From positions 930,001 to 994,000 of the forward strand of contig JAAROD010000087.1 in NCBI GenBank assembly GCA_012274445.1: a stretch of DNA of 64,000 nucleotides, read 5' to 3'. Positions 1-10,633 of this stretch are shown here, piece by piece. The notes under the pieces were generated by a model. It was not told the DNA's origin and searched no databases. It was given only the letters and a program-made list of their open reading frames with translations. Every line of letters begins with the position of its first letter. Within the stretch, counting starts at the first letter, position 1. The translations under genes were made by a program, and so were the position numbers. This stretch comes from Sclerotiophoma versabilis. Taxonomy: Eukaryota > Ascomycota > Dothideomycetes > Pleosporales > Didymellaceae.

Positions 1-303
1 AATGCGGAGAAGCGATATGAGATACATCTGGCAGAGGGCTAAGATGTACCAACCCATGGTGTTTCGTCGATCAGTGACAGGGGCCTGCAAAGGCCGTCCA
101 ATTAACGGCTTCGTGACAGAGTATGTATTTCCACATTTGGTAGGGCGGATAGGAGAATTGGATCTCGTAGCCTCGCCGATGGAAGATAGCCCTAAAGACT
201 AGGGCAAGGTTGTAGTGCGATCTTCGGTTGCGCAGGTTCCGAATTATAAAGCTGGAGCTGGCAGTGCGCCACACATGCCTGCGTGATGTCAGGTCCCGCA
301 ACA

Positions 304-840
304 TCACAAAGGCGTGCTTACGGATGCCAACTCTTCAGTAAAAGCACGGCTGGATGTCTCGTCAGGAACATTGTTCTGGTTCGTTCGTCGCATCGCAAGA
401 AGAATCGTTCGATTGAAGACTCTTGTGAGATGTGTCTGCGCAGCCTGCTGGCTCCTGACAATCGTCACCAACCATGGTAGAGTGATGGGAATTGCAATGT
501 CGATCAGCTCTCCGGGTTCGGCATCTCCAGTGTTTCTCTTTTTGGATGCGTCATCAAAGATCAGCTCGCCTAGAGGGGTTAGCGGGTTCTCTTTACGGAA
601 AAAATGATCGACGGCTGGTGGAGATCTAGCGCAAGGCCTCCGAAGCGAGCCACAAGCGCGTGCGCAGGTACGTCTGGCCAACACCGATGATCAACAACGC
701 ATCATCAGACTCAACGTCTGTATCTTCTTGCCGCTACCTCCGAGAAAATATTCGCTAAGAGCTCTCGTAGGTGATCCTTGCTCTTTACTCGGTGCTGGAA
801 ATGTGTTCAACACGACAACATTCTCGTACGGCCCCAACAT
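304..840 (-). pseudogene. Possible decayed or multi-exon BTB-like gene
   Basis: Reading the minus strand from an ATG at 840 gives a coherent start (MLGPYENVVVLNTFPAPSK), then another frame gives DVESDDALLIIGVGQTY and LWLASEALR, and a third stretch (304 to about 600) gives RSPAVDHFFRKENPL and later LPWLVTIVRSQQ. The order 'acidic, then LIIG, then LASEALR-RSPAVDHFF' resembles the start of a BTB/POZ domain (beta strands, then a helix with 'RSPxFxxxF'). The pieces join only with frame changes, so this is either a gene with short introns I could not place or a decayed copy. The family call is inference and weak. Confidence 0.28.
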
Positions 841-1648
841 CTTCTATGCCCCTGCTTCATAAAGAGCCCTCAACACTTAGTTTGTTGACTTGGTTCGCAA
901 TTCTACAAGCGATTGAAGCCAACAAGCACGTGATTGTGTGATCAAACGATTCAGAGGCGAGCAAGGTTAAGTAGAAGATAAGCCCTCAGGAACAGGACTG
1001 AAGAGCTGGCAGTCTTCGGAGTGGTGAGGATATTCCTGCCCTGGGACAGGCGCAAGATTATAATGATAGATGACGCAAGATGGCAACTTCGCTCTCTTCC
1101 TTGCATTCCAATGCCCCTCGACTGTTTTACTCATGCTTATAGGGCCCTCCTCGAGTCATTTATACAGATCAATCAGCGGAGTAGTCACCTCCCTAAAGGA
1201 ACGGCAGCATATCTGCACGTCCATATATCCATGGTTCAAGCTGAAGTCGGTGTACGGTCCAGACTGAGCCGCACCTCTCATGTGGGCGCCATGGAGAGCA
1301 CATGGCGCCTGGCATAGGCACAGCTTGATTCCAATGTCTCAAGTCTCCTACGCACAATAGTACTACGTTTGCAGAGTGATAACCAATAATCAAGATTCCA
1401 ACGGAGGTCCTCAGGCCTTGTTATGTTCATGACAATTGGCTTGCTCAGTCTCGGAGTGGTGTTTGTGGAAAGACCCAGACATGGTTGCTAAAGGAGCTTC
1501 AACTCGTACGAAGGTGAGTCTGTAACACTACTTTGGCCAAAAAAGCGACCACGGTATAGTTGAGACTGTGTTTCAGTAGATTTATATATACTAGGTCTGT
1601 TAAAGATACCAGTATCGAGTTCTGAACTGACTGTCATCCCAATTACTC
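841..1648. other. Intergenic stretch without a recognised gene
   Basis: Only short overlapping open frames occur here, none with a recognisable motif. The last 70 bases hold the TATA-like element of the downstream secreted-protein gene. Confidence 0.6.
1581..1590 (+). promoter_or_regulatory. TATA-like element upstream of secreted-protein gene
   Basis: TTTATATATA lies about 60 bases before the chosen ATG at 1649, a normal spacing for a fungal core promoter. Assignment rests on sequence and position only. Confidence 0.5.
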
Positions 1649-2644
1649 ATGGCGGGCCAACTCTTTACTTTCGTCCTTGCTTTTGCTGGACTGTTCGTCT
1701 GTTCCAAGGCGATATGTACCAATGCTCTCGCCATCTATAACCCCACGCTACGTACCATGGCTGGGAATAATGGTAAGTTATTCTACTCGATAAGTTGTGC
1801 AGCGTTCTGACAATTCTGCATAGTGTGGTTCCTCGTCCTGGTGGAAAAGCAAAAAGTCATGACGGCACTCAATGAGGCATACCCGGGCAACGACTTGACT
1901 AAGAAGCTTACGCTACTTAATGCTTCTTCGATTCCTGGCACCAAAGACGTCTTTGCCAGCAATATGCACCCTATTCTGACTGTGAACGGTTTGAGTGACG
2001 ACATTCGTCTCTCCACTCTCCAAATTAGCGGCTCGCTGCTCTCTTCGAGCACGATGGTACCTCTCGTTAGTTACAAGGGTAGCAAGAAACCTATGCTCGC
2101 ACCCCTCAATGGGTACATTGGCGGGGTGAACAGGGGTACATTCATCGATAAACTCCGTCTAGCTGGCTTTCTGCCCGCTTTCGTTTCGTCGTTCTTGCTT
2201 GGAATAGAGTTGCGCGTGGGTGATTTCCTTCCAGCGAATGCAGCATGGGAGTGCAATGGTAACAGCCAGTGCTTCGCAAATTCCAAGTGGGTCGTCCTAC
2301 CGAACGAAATCTCCGGACCAGGAATTTACCCTGAAGCTGTCGATACCACATTCGAGAACTCCACCGATCCTCTATATTCTCTGGAGTTTTGGGAAGGCAT
2401 AATCAACCAGCCTATAATCTTGAAGGGTGTTATGGCTGGCAAGTGCCAACAAAACTCCTACTTCTTCAACGAGAGTACTGCGCTAGTTCAATGCCGCTTG
2501 GGCAATGTAACTTTGGGTCCTTCTACGAGTGGTCTTGGGATCACGAAAGGAACCTTGCAGGGAAAGTACACCGGCGTACATGGGGTTTCAGCTTGTGGAC
2601 AGAATGTTGGATTTACGGCGCAGAAATGCGAAGAATTGGCCTAG
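1649..2644 (+). CDS. Secreted protein of unknown function
   Basis: Two exons, 1649-1772 and 1824-2644, joined over a 51-nt GTAAGT...TAG intron, give 314 residues. The start is set by the upstream exon: MAGQLFTFVLAFAGLFVCSKA is a typical signal peptide (hydrophobic core residues 4-18, likely cleavage after about residue 21). The mature part has paired cysteines (for example WECNGNSQC, GKCQQNSYF, VQCRLGN, SACGQN, AQKCEEL) and N-x-T/S sites, consistent with an exported, disulphide-bonded protein. A TATA-like box precedes it and an AATAAA lies at 2810. I do not recognise the family; neighbouring genes give no function. Other possibilities are an effector-type or cell-wall protein, but nothing in the sequence decides this. 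Confidence 0.75.
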
Positions 2645-3113
2645 GAAGTGTGTTGAATTTGGAGAGCTGTAATTACGCCACACAAAAAGTTTGGCATGGT
2701 CAAAAGAGATGTATCGAAGAGAGTGAACATGTGGTTGACAGACGTAGGTTGACGTACGGCGCTAGTGTGGACGTGGGACTCATTTCGCTATGCACGATAT
2801 CTTCCTTGCAATAAATAAACATGTTTGAGGGCTAGAATCGAGGCAGTTTAAGATTTTCCGGATCATTGCGAGATGTTATGTATAGCAATGAAGTCTACGG
2901 GCATGTTCTTGCTGCGGTTGGAAGACAGCATCTGCCACTTTGCCCCGCCATCTGTCAGCCCCACACAACCGGAGCATGCAGGCTTGAACCCAAACAAAGT
3001 TCGTCTTCGTTGCAATCCTAGTCGCTAGAGCTCCGTCCTAAGTTCAACATCGATTATCACAGGTGGTTAGGTGCGGTGCAAAGTCGTCCATCTCCTCGCG
3101 TCACTCCACCACT
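2645..3113. other. Intergenic spacer with a polyadenylation signal
   Basis: Holds AATAAATAAA starting at 2810, likely the 3' end signal of the secreted-protein gene. A pyrimidine-rich leader follows toward the HET pseudogene. No other feature seen. Confidence 0.5.
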
Positions 3114-5672
3114 ATGCGTAGCTCAGACCGTGAGATTCGGCTTCTAAATCTTCTACCGGGAGAAGGAGACGATGCTATCCAGTGCACAACTCGTGTAGTC
3201 AGCCTCGACCAGCACCCAGATTTCGACACTCTGTCATATGTTTGGGGAGATCGCAAGAGCGATAAGAGTATTGAGGTTTCTGGTAAATCTGTACCAGTTA
3301 CGAAGAACTTATATGCCGGATTATTACGCCTTCGGCATTCGACAGGTGAACGTATACTATGGATCGATCAGATATGCATCAATCAGTGGGATCTGAAAGA
3401 GAAGGCGGCCCAGGTAGCTCTGATGAGAGACATCTACAAACAATGCACACAATGCGTCACATAGATGGGCGAACTCTCGAGAGATGGGATCGAAGTTCAA
3501 ATCTGTGACGCTGAGGCTGTGTTTGACTTTCTGCGACAAGTAGCCGCAGCAAAGGTCGTTCCCATGGGCGGCTTACCGATCCTCTTTCAAGACTCAGAAG
3601 AAGGCTTGGCTGCACGCGAAGCTTTCGGAAAGTTCTCCATGTATGGCAACCCGTGGTGGTCACGCATTTGGACAGTTCAGGAAGCCATAATACCTTCATC
3701 AGGCGTGTTCATGTGGGGCCCGCTATCGATTCCGCGCAAAGCTGTGCTCGCTGCTGCACGCAATCTTCGCAACTTGAACACTTTGCTTTCGCTTCCTGAA
3801 GGATTTGCTTCCTGCCGCTACACCTACACTGAGCTTCTTCGACGATTGCTTTACCCTGTGCATGGGTTCAATCATTCCAGGACCGATAACGCTCTTGATC
3901 TGCTCATGCGCTGGCGTCACCGAGAGTTCACCGATCCTCGCGACAAGGTCTATGCGTTGCTCGGTATGATCTCACCCGACGCAATCCCAAGTGCGCGATC
4001 TTGCGATTATACTATAGCGGCACCTCAATTGTTTGCAAATGTCACATTGGACCTGATCAAGTACGAACGCGGCCTCAGGCCATTGCTGGGTGCCTGTGAG
4101 ATACCACAGCTGACGCCCAATGTTCCTACTTGGGCGACTGATTTTGCAAGTTGCAATCGTATTGGAAAACGCCAGTTGAAGTGGTGGGGGCATTCGCATC
4201 GATATCAAGTCTTCTCTGCAAGCGGAAATAACGATCTGGAAGTCTTAGAGGAGGGCAAAATGCTTGGATTGAGGGCAGTCAACGTTGACGAGGTACTGAG
4301 CACAGTCGATCTTCTTCATGTTGGAGCTCAGGATCCTATTAGCCTCCATGAACTCCGGGGACCTCTGAAACGTTGCATCCAGCTGCTACAGAAGTATCGA
4401 AAATCTCAACAGCGTCCAGACACCTATAACGACGGCTTCACCTGGGATTCTGCCTTTTGCAGAACTCTGGTAGGCGGTCTGATTATGGACGAGATTCCTC
4501 TCGGCAGAATTGCATCGTACGGTCGTGCGAGACTACAAGCTAGCTTTGAGGCACTGTTTGATAAGCTGCAGATCGCGCTTGATACGAAGATCGATCTGGA
4601 CTTTGCTGCTGTCTTTGAGCCAAGCTCTCCATCCTTTGCATCGGCGATTCCTGTTTATTCACCAAAATCTCCTGTTTATTCACCAACATCTCCTGTTTAT
4701 TCACCAACGTCTATTGTTTGTTCACCAAAGTCTCCCGTTTATTCACCGGCATCTCCTGTATATTCGCCAACTTCTCCCGTTCATATTCGTCAGGTTGTCC
4801 TGTTTTTGCGCCGGAATCTCCAAGTACAGGAAGACACGAAGTGTCACTTACCCAGGGAACAGCCACCAACTCCCCCAAACCTGGAGAAGACCTGTCGAAA
4901 ACCTCAAAAAAAGCCAGATTTGGGCGAATCATCAGAAAGCAGCGAAGAGTCTGATAGCCAGTTGAGTTTTGCTTCCGAGACGCCGATCATACGCAGGAGA
5001 CCAGCCATAGAATCTGACCGTGTGAAGAGAACTGCGATGGTCGAAAAAATGAATACGAAGGAAACTTTTACCGTTGCGAGAAAGATGCCGTTGGCAGAAG
5101 AATGTAAGCCAACAGCGTCTCTGAGTACGACCACCAGCTTCTCGAAACCCCCAACAGAAATCTCGAGAGCCTTACGAAAGTCAGATTCGAGCAGCCGCTC
5201 GAATAGTAGCAGAACATCTGGTATCCAGTCGACAAACCTGTCCAAGAGGCTAGCGGAGACTAAAGAGCAGGAACGCGGTCGGATGAGGGTACGTTCTCAG
5301 AGGCCACGTCTGAAAGGAGAATATATGACTACTGAGGCGAACTTGTCAAGAAACATAAGGAACTGGCACTTTCAACAGCCGGATCTTGATGTGTTCAGGA
5401 ACCTTTATGAGTCGCTGATTGGCATGATGGAGAATCAAACATTCTTCATCACAAAGTCAGGTTATATCGGCATTGGTCCGCCACAGACGAAGACTGGAGA
5501 TTAATTATGGGTCTTCAATGGAGGAAATGTGCCATTTATCATGAGAGAGATCGATGAGGAAAAGGTAAGTTGTCCACAATTAGCTTTGATTGGCGACGCG
5601 TACGTGCACGGCATCATGGATGGAGAAGCCGTAAGGAATGAGCCACATATTCAGACGGTGCATGTTCACTAG
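3114..5672 (+). pseudogene. HET-domain (heterokaryon incompatibility) protein with two in-frame stops
   Basis: One unbroken frame runs from ATG 3114 to TAG 5670-5672 apart from TAG at 3462-3464 and TAA at 5502-5504. N-terminal HET signatures are present: LSYVWGD (about residue 40), LWIDQICINQ (about 82-91), WWSRIWTVQEA after the first stop, and DPRDKVYALLGM. A Ser/Pro/Lys/Arg-rich insert with six CTD-like heptads (4656-4781) follows. The typical HET C-terminal segment GYIGIGPPQTKTGD is then cut by the TAA and continues in frame as LWVFNGGNVPFIMR and DAYVHGIMDGEAV. In relatives the first stop position is usually Trp (VTWMGEL), so TGG to TAG and CAA to TAA are the likely changes, both C-to-T in a CpA context. 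HET proteins normally trigger cell death on contact of unlike strains. No intron can remove either stop. Stop readthrough or assembly error are alternatives, but two independent lesions favour a pseudogene. Confidence 0.85.
4656..4781 (+). repeat. Six tandem 21-bp units encoding RNA Pol II CTD-like heptads
   Basis: In the frame of the HET pseudogene the units read YSPKSPV, YSPTSPV, YSPTSIV, CSPKSPV, YSPASPV, YSPTSPV. The canonical Rpb1 tail heptad is YSPTSPS, so positions 1-6 match with only K, A or I substitutions and Val at position 7. The segment is preceded by a related SSPSFAS motif and followed by a Ser/Arg-rich region. The 21-bp periodicity is visible in the DNA. Confidence 0.95.
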
Positions 5673-7216
5673 CAGAACATCCATTTTCCCAACTGTAAAG
5701 TGGATGCTATACTCGTCATCCCACACCGCTACAATCTTCCCACATGAACATCCTTGCAAGTTAGCTACTATCTACCGGCAGCACAACTTGAGGGTTCAAC
5801 TCTAGGTCCGCATTCTAGCCTGTACAGCTCCATAATCCACTGTGGAGGTTCAAATCAGCCGGCACAGCCAAATCCTGAACGAAATCCTCGATATTCGATA
5901 TGATGCTAAACGATTCGGTCATAATATCGCAATCTTTGATTTACAAGAGGTATTCACAGCAGGCTTGCACGAACCCGTTGGTCTGAACACAGTGTAAAGG
6001 ACTACAGATCACCTCACTTATAAGAAAGTGTAGCTCTAAAACGGCTGAAGACCTCCTAGCTGTGTCAAACAAGCTGCTTCAGTCCAAATAATTGTTGAGA
6101 ACAAAACATCCACACTAGCGTAATCGCCAAAGTTGAACGGCGCGACCATGATATGCGAATAGGCCCCACGAGAATCGAGAAAAGATTGACAACGTTTCTG
6201 GATATCGAGACTCTGACATAGCACTTAAGAGGAGTGCTGGCTCGGTGAGCGAGGGTTGAGTCATTAGAACAACACCGAGCCGTCGTTGCCAGCGGATATA
6301 CTTGGGTGGTCCTCGTTACCTCGATTCCTCGGCGTTCCAGAGCCTGCGGTCGGCATCTTCGCGGATGATCTTTTCATACAAAGGTACCTGGCGCCAGCAA
6401 TCATCCCTGTCGCCAATATCGACATCTTCTACGCCTCTAAAGCCGATAGATTCTTTGTTCGATACGATCGCCACTCGAAATGCTTCGATATAAGTGATGC
6501 TTTGTTCGACCTGTCGTGGAATCCACCCTTCTCGAGACCGAGGATCTTATTGTCTTGGGCCATCGTCTATTTCCACTTGTCGATTTTGCCAATACGAATC
6601 AAGCTTACAAGCAATTCTACACATGTGTTCTGTGCAACCAGAAGATCACAGATCATTCCGACTATGAGCAACTACAACATACCGCTACGCATATCGGAGG
6701 GATACTGATGGATGTGGATTTGACGCGCTGCGATAACACCTGCTGTGATATCTTTGGTGATCTGAAGCTGCCCGCCATGCAGTGCCATCGATCAAACTGC
6801 GAGCACAAATCATGATGTCCATCGCAGCTACCACATTCAAGTGCTAAGAATAGGCACCTGGGTAGGGCATTGGACAAGGTGGAATATGTACACGTTGTGC
6901 ATTCGGAGGCCATGTTCAACGAGGAAAAGTTAAGGGTTCTTTTTTCTTTTTCATCGAAAGACGCAAAGAATTGTTTTGTATTGTAAATTAAAACTACTAG
7001 GCGAGCTGATGACTTTTCACTATATCACACGAATGGAATGCAGTTTTCGCTGCAGTCTGGATGGTCGCGTTGTTGTTAGAACATCCTCGGATACGCGCCA
7101 CTGGATGTTTGTGCGCTCTTATAATCTCATCTTGGAGACGAGTAACGTAGGTTGAAGTCTTACCGTCCTACCAGCCGCCGCCTTGGACTCTGTCTTCTTG
7201 TGTCAGCCAACTCATG
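5673..7216. other. Gene-poor stretch with unplaced coding-like fragments
   Basis: No complete gene is recognised. A minus-strand frame at 6036-6224 (with SFLDSRGAYSHIMVAPFNFG) and a plus-strand frame at 6516-6815 (with FYTCVLCNQK and other Cys pairs) read like protein, and the latter overlaps a second Cys-containing frame (MLCSTCRGIHP) in another register. They may be remains of one or two decayed genes. No family could be assigned. Confidence 0.35.
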
Positions 7217-7600
7217 CTAGTAATATCTCAACTTACCAATTGCATCGAAACCGGCTATGATTTTAAGCCATGTAGGCAAATCCTTGTGTTCTTTCTCAAC
7301 GCTTGGCCTGATGATGTGCATGTCCAACCACTCCTTCCACGGGATATATGAGTCTTTTGCAAAGACAAGCTCTGGTTTTCCCATTGCCACCATCTTGTAA
7401 ACATCCCCCAAGTCTTCAAGAAGCTTGTTCGGGGGCGGTGCTGATTTTTTTAACCGCTCTTGACAGATCTCAGCCATCTTCGTCATCACAAAGTTGAAAC
7501 AGGGAAGTCGAAAATCGCACCAGGCATTCGTCGTAGAGCGCCGCAAAAGATCAACTATCAAAGTGTCCGTACGCTTCGGGTTTCTCATGCGCAACAGCAA
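7217..7600 (-). CDS. Hypothetical protein, probably one exon of a larger gene
   Basis: The minus strand encodes 127 residues rich in Lys, Leu and Trp (for example WCDFRLPCFNFV, SYIPWKEWLDMHI, DLPTWLKIIAGFD) with no hydrophobic segment. The 3' end runs into a good splice donor, GATGCAATTG|GTAAGT near 7238, so the real protein probably continues in a further exon toward about 7150 and the printed stop is intronic. Upstream, another frame (LVDPQFVKYLRPLIIKAQH) also reads as protein, suggesting an additional exon or a frameshift near 7620. I do not recognise the family. Its 3' neighbour direction is shared with the peroxidase gene 180 bases away, with no sign of a shared function. Confidence 0.4.
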   Translation of the reverse strand: MLLRMRNPKRTDTLIVDLLRRSTTNAWCDFRLPCFNFVMTKMAEICQERLKKSAPPPNKLLEDLGDVYKMVAMGKPELVFAKDSYIPWKEWLDMHIIRPSVEKEHKDLPTWLKIIAGFDAIGKLRYY

Positions 7601-7777
7601 GATCAGAGCATAGTATGTGCTGTGCCTTGATGATTAGGGGCCGAAGGTATTTGACAAATTGAGGATCAACCAGGGCCAACGTAGGATGTTGCATGCATGT
7701 GCGTTGCTTCATTATTCATTTGTCGTACTAATTACATTGACTAAAGATAGTCATGGTCGTTGCTCATTATAATCCGC

Positions 7778-9109
7778 TTAGCCGTAGACTGGCTTCTGGT
7801 TGTAGCCAGGGAACTGCTGCAGCTGCTTGGTATCAATAGCCCTCAACTGGGGACAGCTAAGAGGGCCAATGATGCTACCAATGGCGTCGGTGAGTTTGTT
7901 GAGAGCACCTAAGAGGATATCAGGCTTAGCCTGAGCCGAGAGCTGGTAGACGAAACAGCCGAGGTTGTTGCCCTTGAGCAGATCTGCTGAGTTGAACAGC
8001 CCTCCAGTGAGGTTCGTAACATCAACACCAGCAAAGGTGTTGGTCTTGCCAAGGTTGCCACCAACGTTCAGGAATTTGGGGTGGAGCTTGGCAGCATTCA
8101 GGACGTCAACAAGGAAGTAGTCAACCTCGTAGGGGTATTCGAGGGCACGTCTGTACCAGTTTTCGGGAATGCGCTCGGTACCTTGCACAGCGTTGTAGTT
8201 GCCGTTGGCACCCTCGACACCAAACCAGGACTGGATGGTCTCGTAGCTGAGTAGACCCTCTGGGTGCTCTGCACTGTGGTTCGCCATGAAGCGGTAGATG
8301 AATGTGTACGCTGCGGGCTGCACAAGTATACCCGAGAAGGGGCCGTTGAAGAAGTTGGGGTTGTTCTTGATCTGTGTGTCAAAGCGATCCGAGCGGAAGG
8401 CTGTGAGCGAGTCAAGAGTGACCTGACCACCGGGCGAGTGGTTGATAAGATCCTGGAACTGTGAAGTTACAGTCTTGTAGTTGTTGCCTGCTTCATAGAG
8501 ATCCGGCCGTGTAGGAGAGGCATCGCCTTCGTACTTGTTGTGCGAGCCAATAAGCCCATTGCCTAAGATGCCTGTTACACCACCCTGTGCGAGGGAAGGA
8601 GTACCGCCAATTGACCATGATAACAGATCACCGTCGATTGCACCTCCGAGTACTGAGAGGAACAATGATAGTTGGCTTCCCATACCGACAACATTCATGG
8701 TTGCATCAATGTATTGTTGAATCGTGGCGTATCCGCTATGTGGGATGAAATCTGTGGAGATTCAGTCATCGTTGGGTGTTGCATCCCTGTATAGTTACTT
8801 ACTGTGGTTTGCAAACGCATTCAGACCTGGACAGGGACCTCTGAGGTCTCCAGAGCCCGGAGGCACATACTCGTGACCACTTCCTGGCCCTATGTTGATA
8901 CGCTGCTTCTGAGCATTGAATGTGTTGATGGGCTCGAAGAGGGCTGTTGCTGCATCTGCACCAGCTTGGCGGGCCTCAAGCAATTTGGCCAAATCTCTAG
9001 CACGAGCCTCTAGCGCAGGGTCTGCGGCAGCTGCCTCGTACATCATAGCAGGAAATGCATGAGCAAAGGGTACCAAACCGGCCACGAATAACTGTGATGT
9101 GAACTTCAT
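7778..9109 (-). CDS. Secreted heme-thiolate peroxidase / unspecific peroxygenase
   Basis: Exons complement(8803-9109) and complement(7778-8751), spliced over a 51-nt GTAAGT...CACAG intron, give 426 residues. An N-terminal signal peptide (MKFTSQLFVAGLVPFAHAFP) is followed by a short propeptide. The family hallmark PCPGLNAFANH is at residues 92-102, with Cys93 as the expected axial thiolate ligand of heme. The intron falls exactly inside this motif, as PCPGLNAFANH-NFIPHSG. The second motif is EGD (Glu177-Gly-Asp179, in HNKYEGDASPTR), as in the long fungal peroxygenases, rather than the EHD of chloroperoxidase. NHSAEHPEG downstream is a plausible acid-base Glu region. The enzyme would use hydrogen peroxide to oxygenate or halogenate organic substrates outside the cell. 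All key residues look intact. Substrate cannot be predicted from sequence. Confidence 0.93.
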
Positions 9110-10633
9110 AGTGGCGGAGTAGAAATTATGACCTTGGTGTACAATGAAGTCTGGTTTACAACCACAGCGGCCCTGACATCTTATACGTCTTCCTGCCTAC
9201 GGAAAGCGGCCACGCTTACCTGAGTCATTCTGTTCGTCCACTATTCGTTTCCCACTCGGTGTGATTCCCGCTGGTGGGTTTTGTCAATTGTAGATCTATT
9301 TGGCAGACAACATGGTAGAACATCCAATCAGTACCTGAGAGAGAGAGCAGACTTACGGTAATATCCTTCATGCATCCAACGTAGTGATGATCTCTTACTA
9401 CTTCGGCTTTAGGGGCAAAGGCTCTGGTATAGCGAGTCGCACCCAAGTCTCCAAAGAGTAAGGCGAGGCTCATCGACAGCTCACGAAGTGCCGCGGCGCC
9501 TCGGTCACTTACACTCGTGGTCTTTACCCCACATTTCCAATCTGCACTAGAACCGGAACGGTCTCCGGGTAGGAATTTCCCTGAGCGCCTCGTGAGGTTG
9601 GCGTGTAGATCAGCCGCTTTTGTCTCCTATTCTGGACAAGATTTGAGATTTCCGGGCCGATGAGTACCTGTATATTTGAACCCCCAATCATCTAGCGTAG
9701 CATAGAGCAGGCGCGAACCTTACGGAGCATGCTTATCCATATTATTGCGCTGCGACATGACGTCGCATGGCCAGCAGTATGACCTCTGCGTAGTTCGCGA
9801 TTGGCTCAACAGTGGACTCGATTGAATGATGGCTCAAAAGAAGTAATCCGCTTCAGTGGTGAGGGTGTGTTGTAGAGTCGTTTCAGACATCGCACCGAGT
9901 CCAGGTAGACAGATGCTCGAAATAGGCAGGTGCGAGACAGCATCGCCGACCTGATAAGTCTGATCCATTCATATGGTATTAGATGCTCGGTAATGATCTC
10001 TGCAGATGTCCATAGTTTATGTCAAGGTTCTGGTCCCTGGAAATGTGCCACGGTCGAAAGGGTGTTTTCGCGGCGAACTGCACGGACCAAGACCGGCGTC
10101 ATTGCACCTTCCTCACATCCACGTCACACACCAGCGGCGCGGGTATTTGCATCCTCATCCACGGTATTTCACCATTTCGCACGAATCTCTCGACATCTTA
10201 GAAGATCTTAGTCTAGCCACTTCGTCACTGCAGTCCCGGCATCATGCCCGCCTCAATGTCTTCGAGCCCTAGAGGGTATTGAGAATGGATCAGCAGGACA
10301 AATACTGTTGGTTTACACGGGCTGTCGACGCTTTCACAACGACTTGTTGTCTCACAAGCACGCTTACAGGCTGGCTAATGATAGTAAAGAGATCAAAATC
10401 ATGAAGCTCTCGTTGACATTGGATAAGACGTTCTACATCTACACCTACTTCTCTGCCGATCCCTCTTATAATTTTTGCGCAAACACCTCTGATTTATTGC
10501 CAATCAGCCGCCACGGCAACTACCTCATCCACTCTGTACCTATGAAAGCTTAAGCCCTTCTAGTCGCGCCTCTGATCTCGAAAGCACGCTTCTCCGCGTC
10601 TTCGCTGCAGCTACCGTCGGAGAAATCTCCAAC
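9110..10633. other. Long intergenic region, no gene recognised
   Basis: It contains the peroxidase promoter on its left side and the 3' flank of the Ser/Gly-rich gene on its right. Several short frames exist (9225-9473 minus, 9930-10272 plus, 10308-10553 plus) but none shows a motif or a sensible start and splice structure. Confidence 0.55.

Noticed and set aside
4510..4965. Second plus-strand frame giving FIHQ repeats
   Set aside because: Shadow of the 21-bp heptad repeat in another register of the HET gene.
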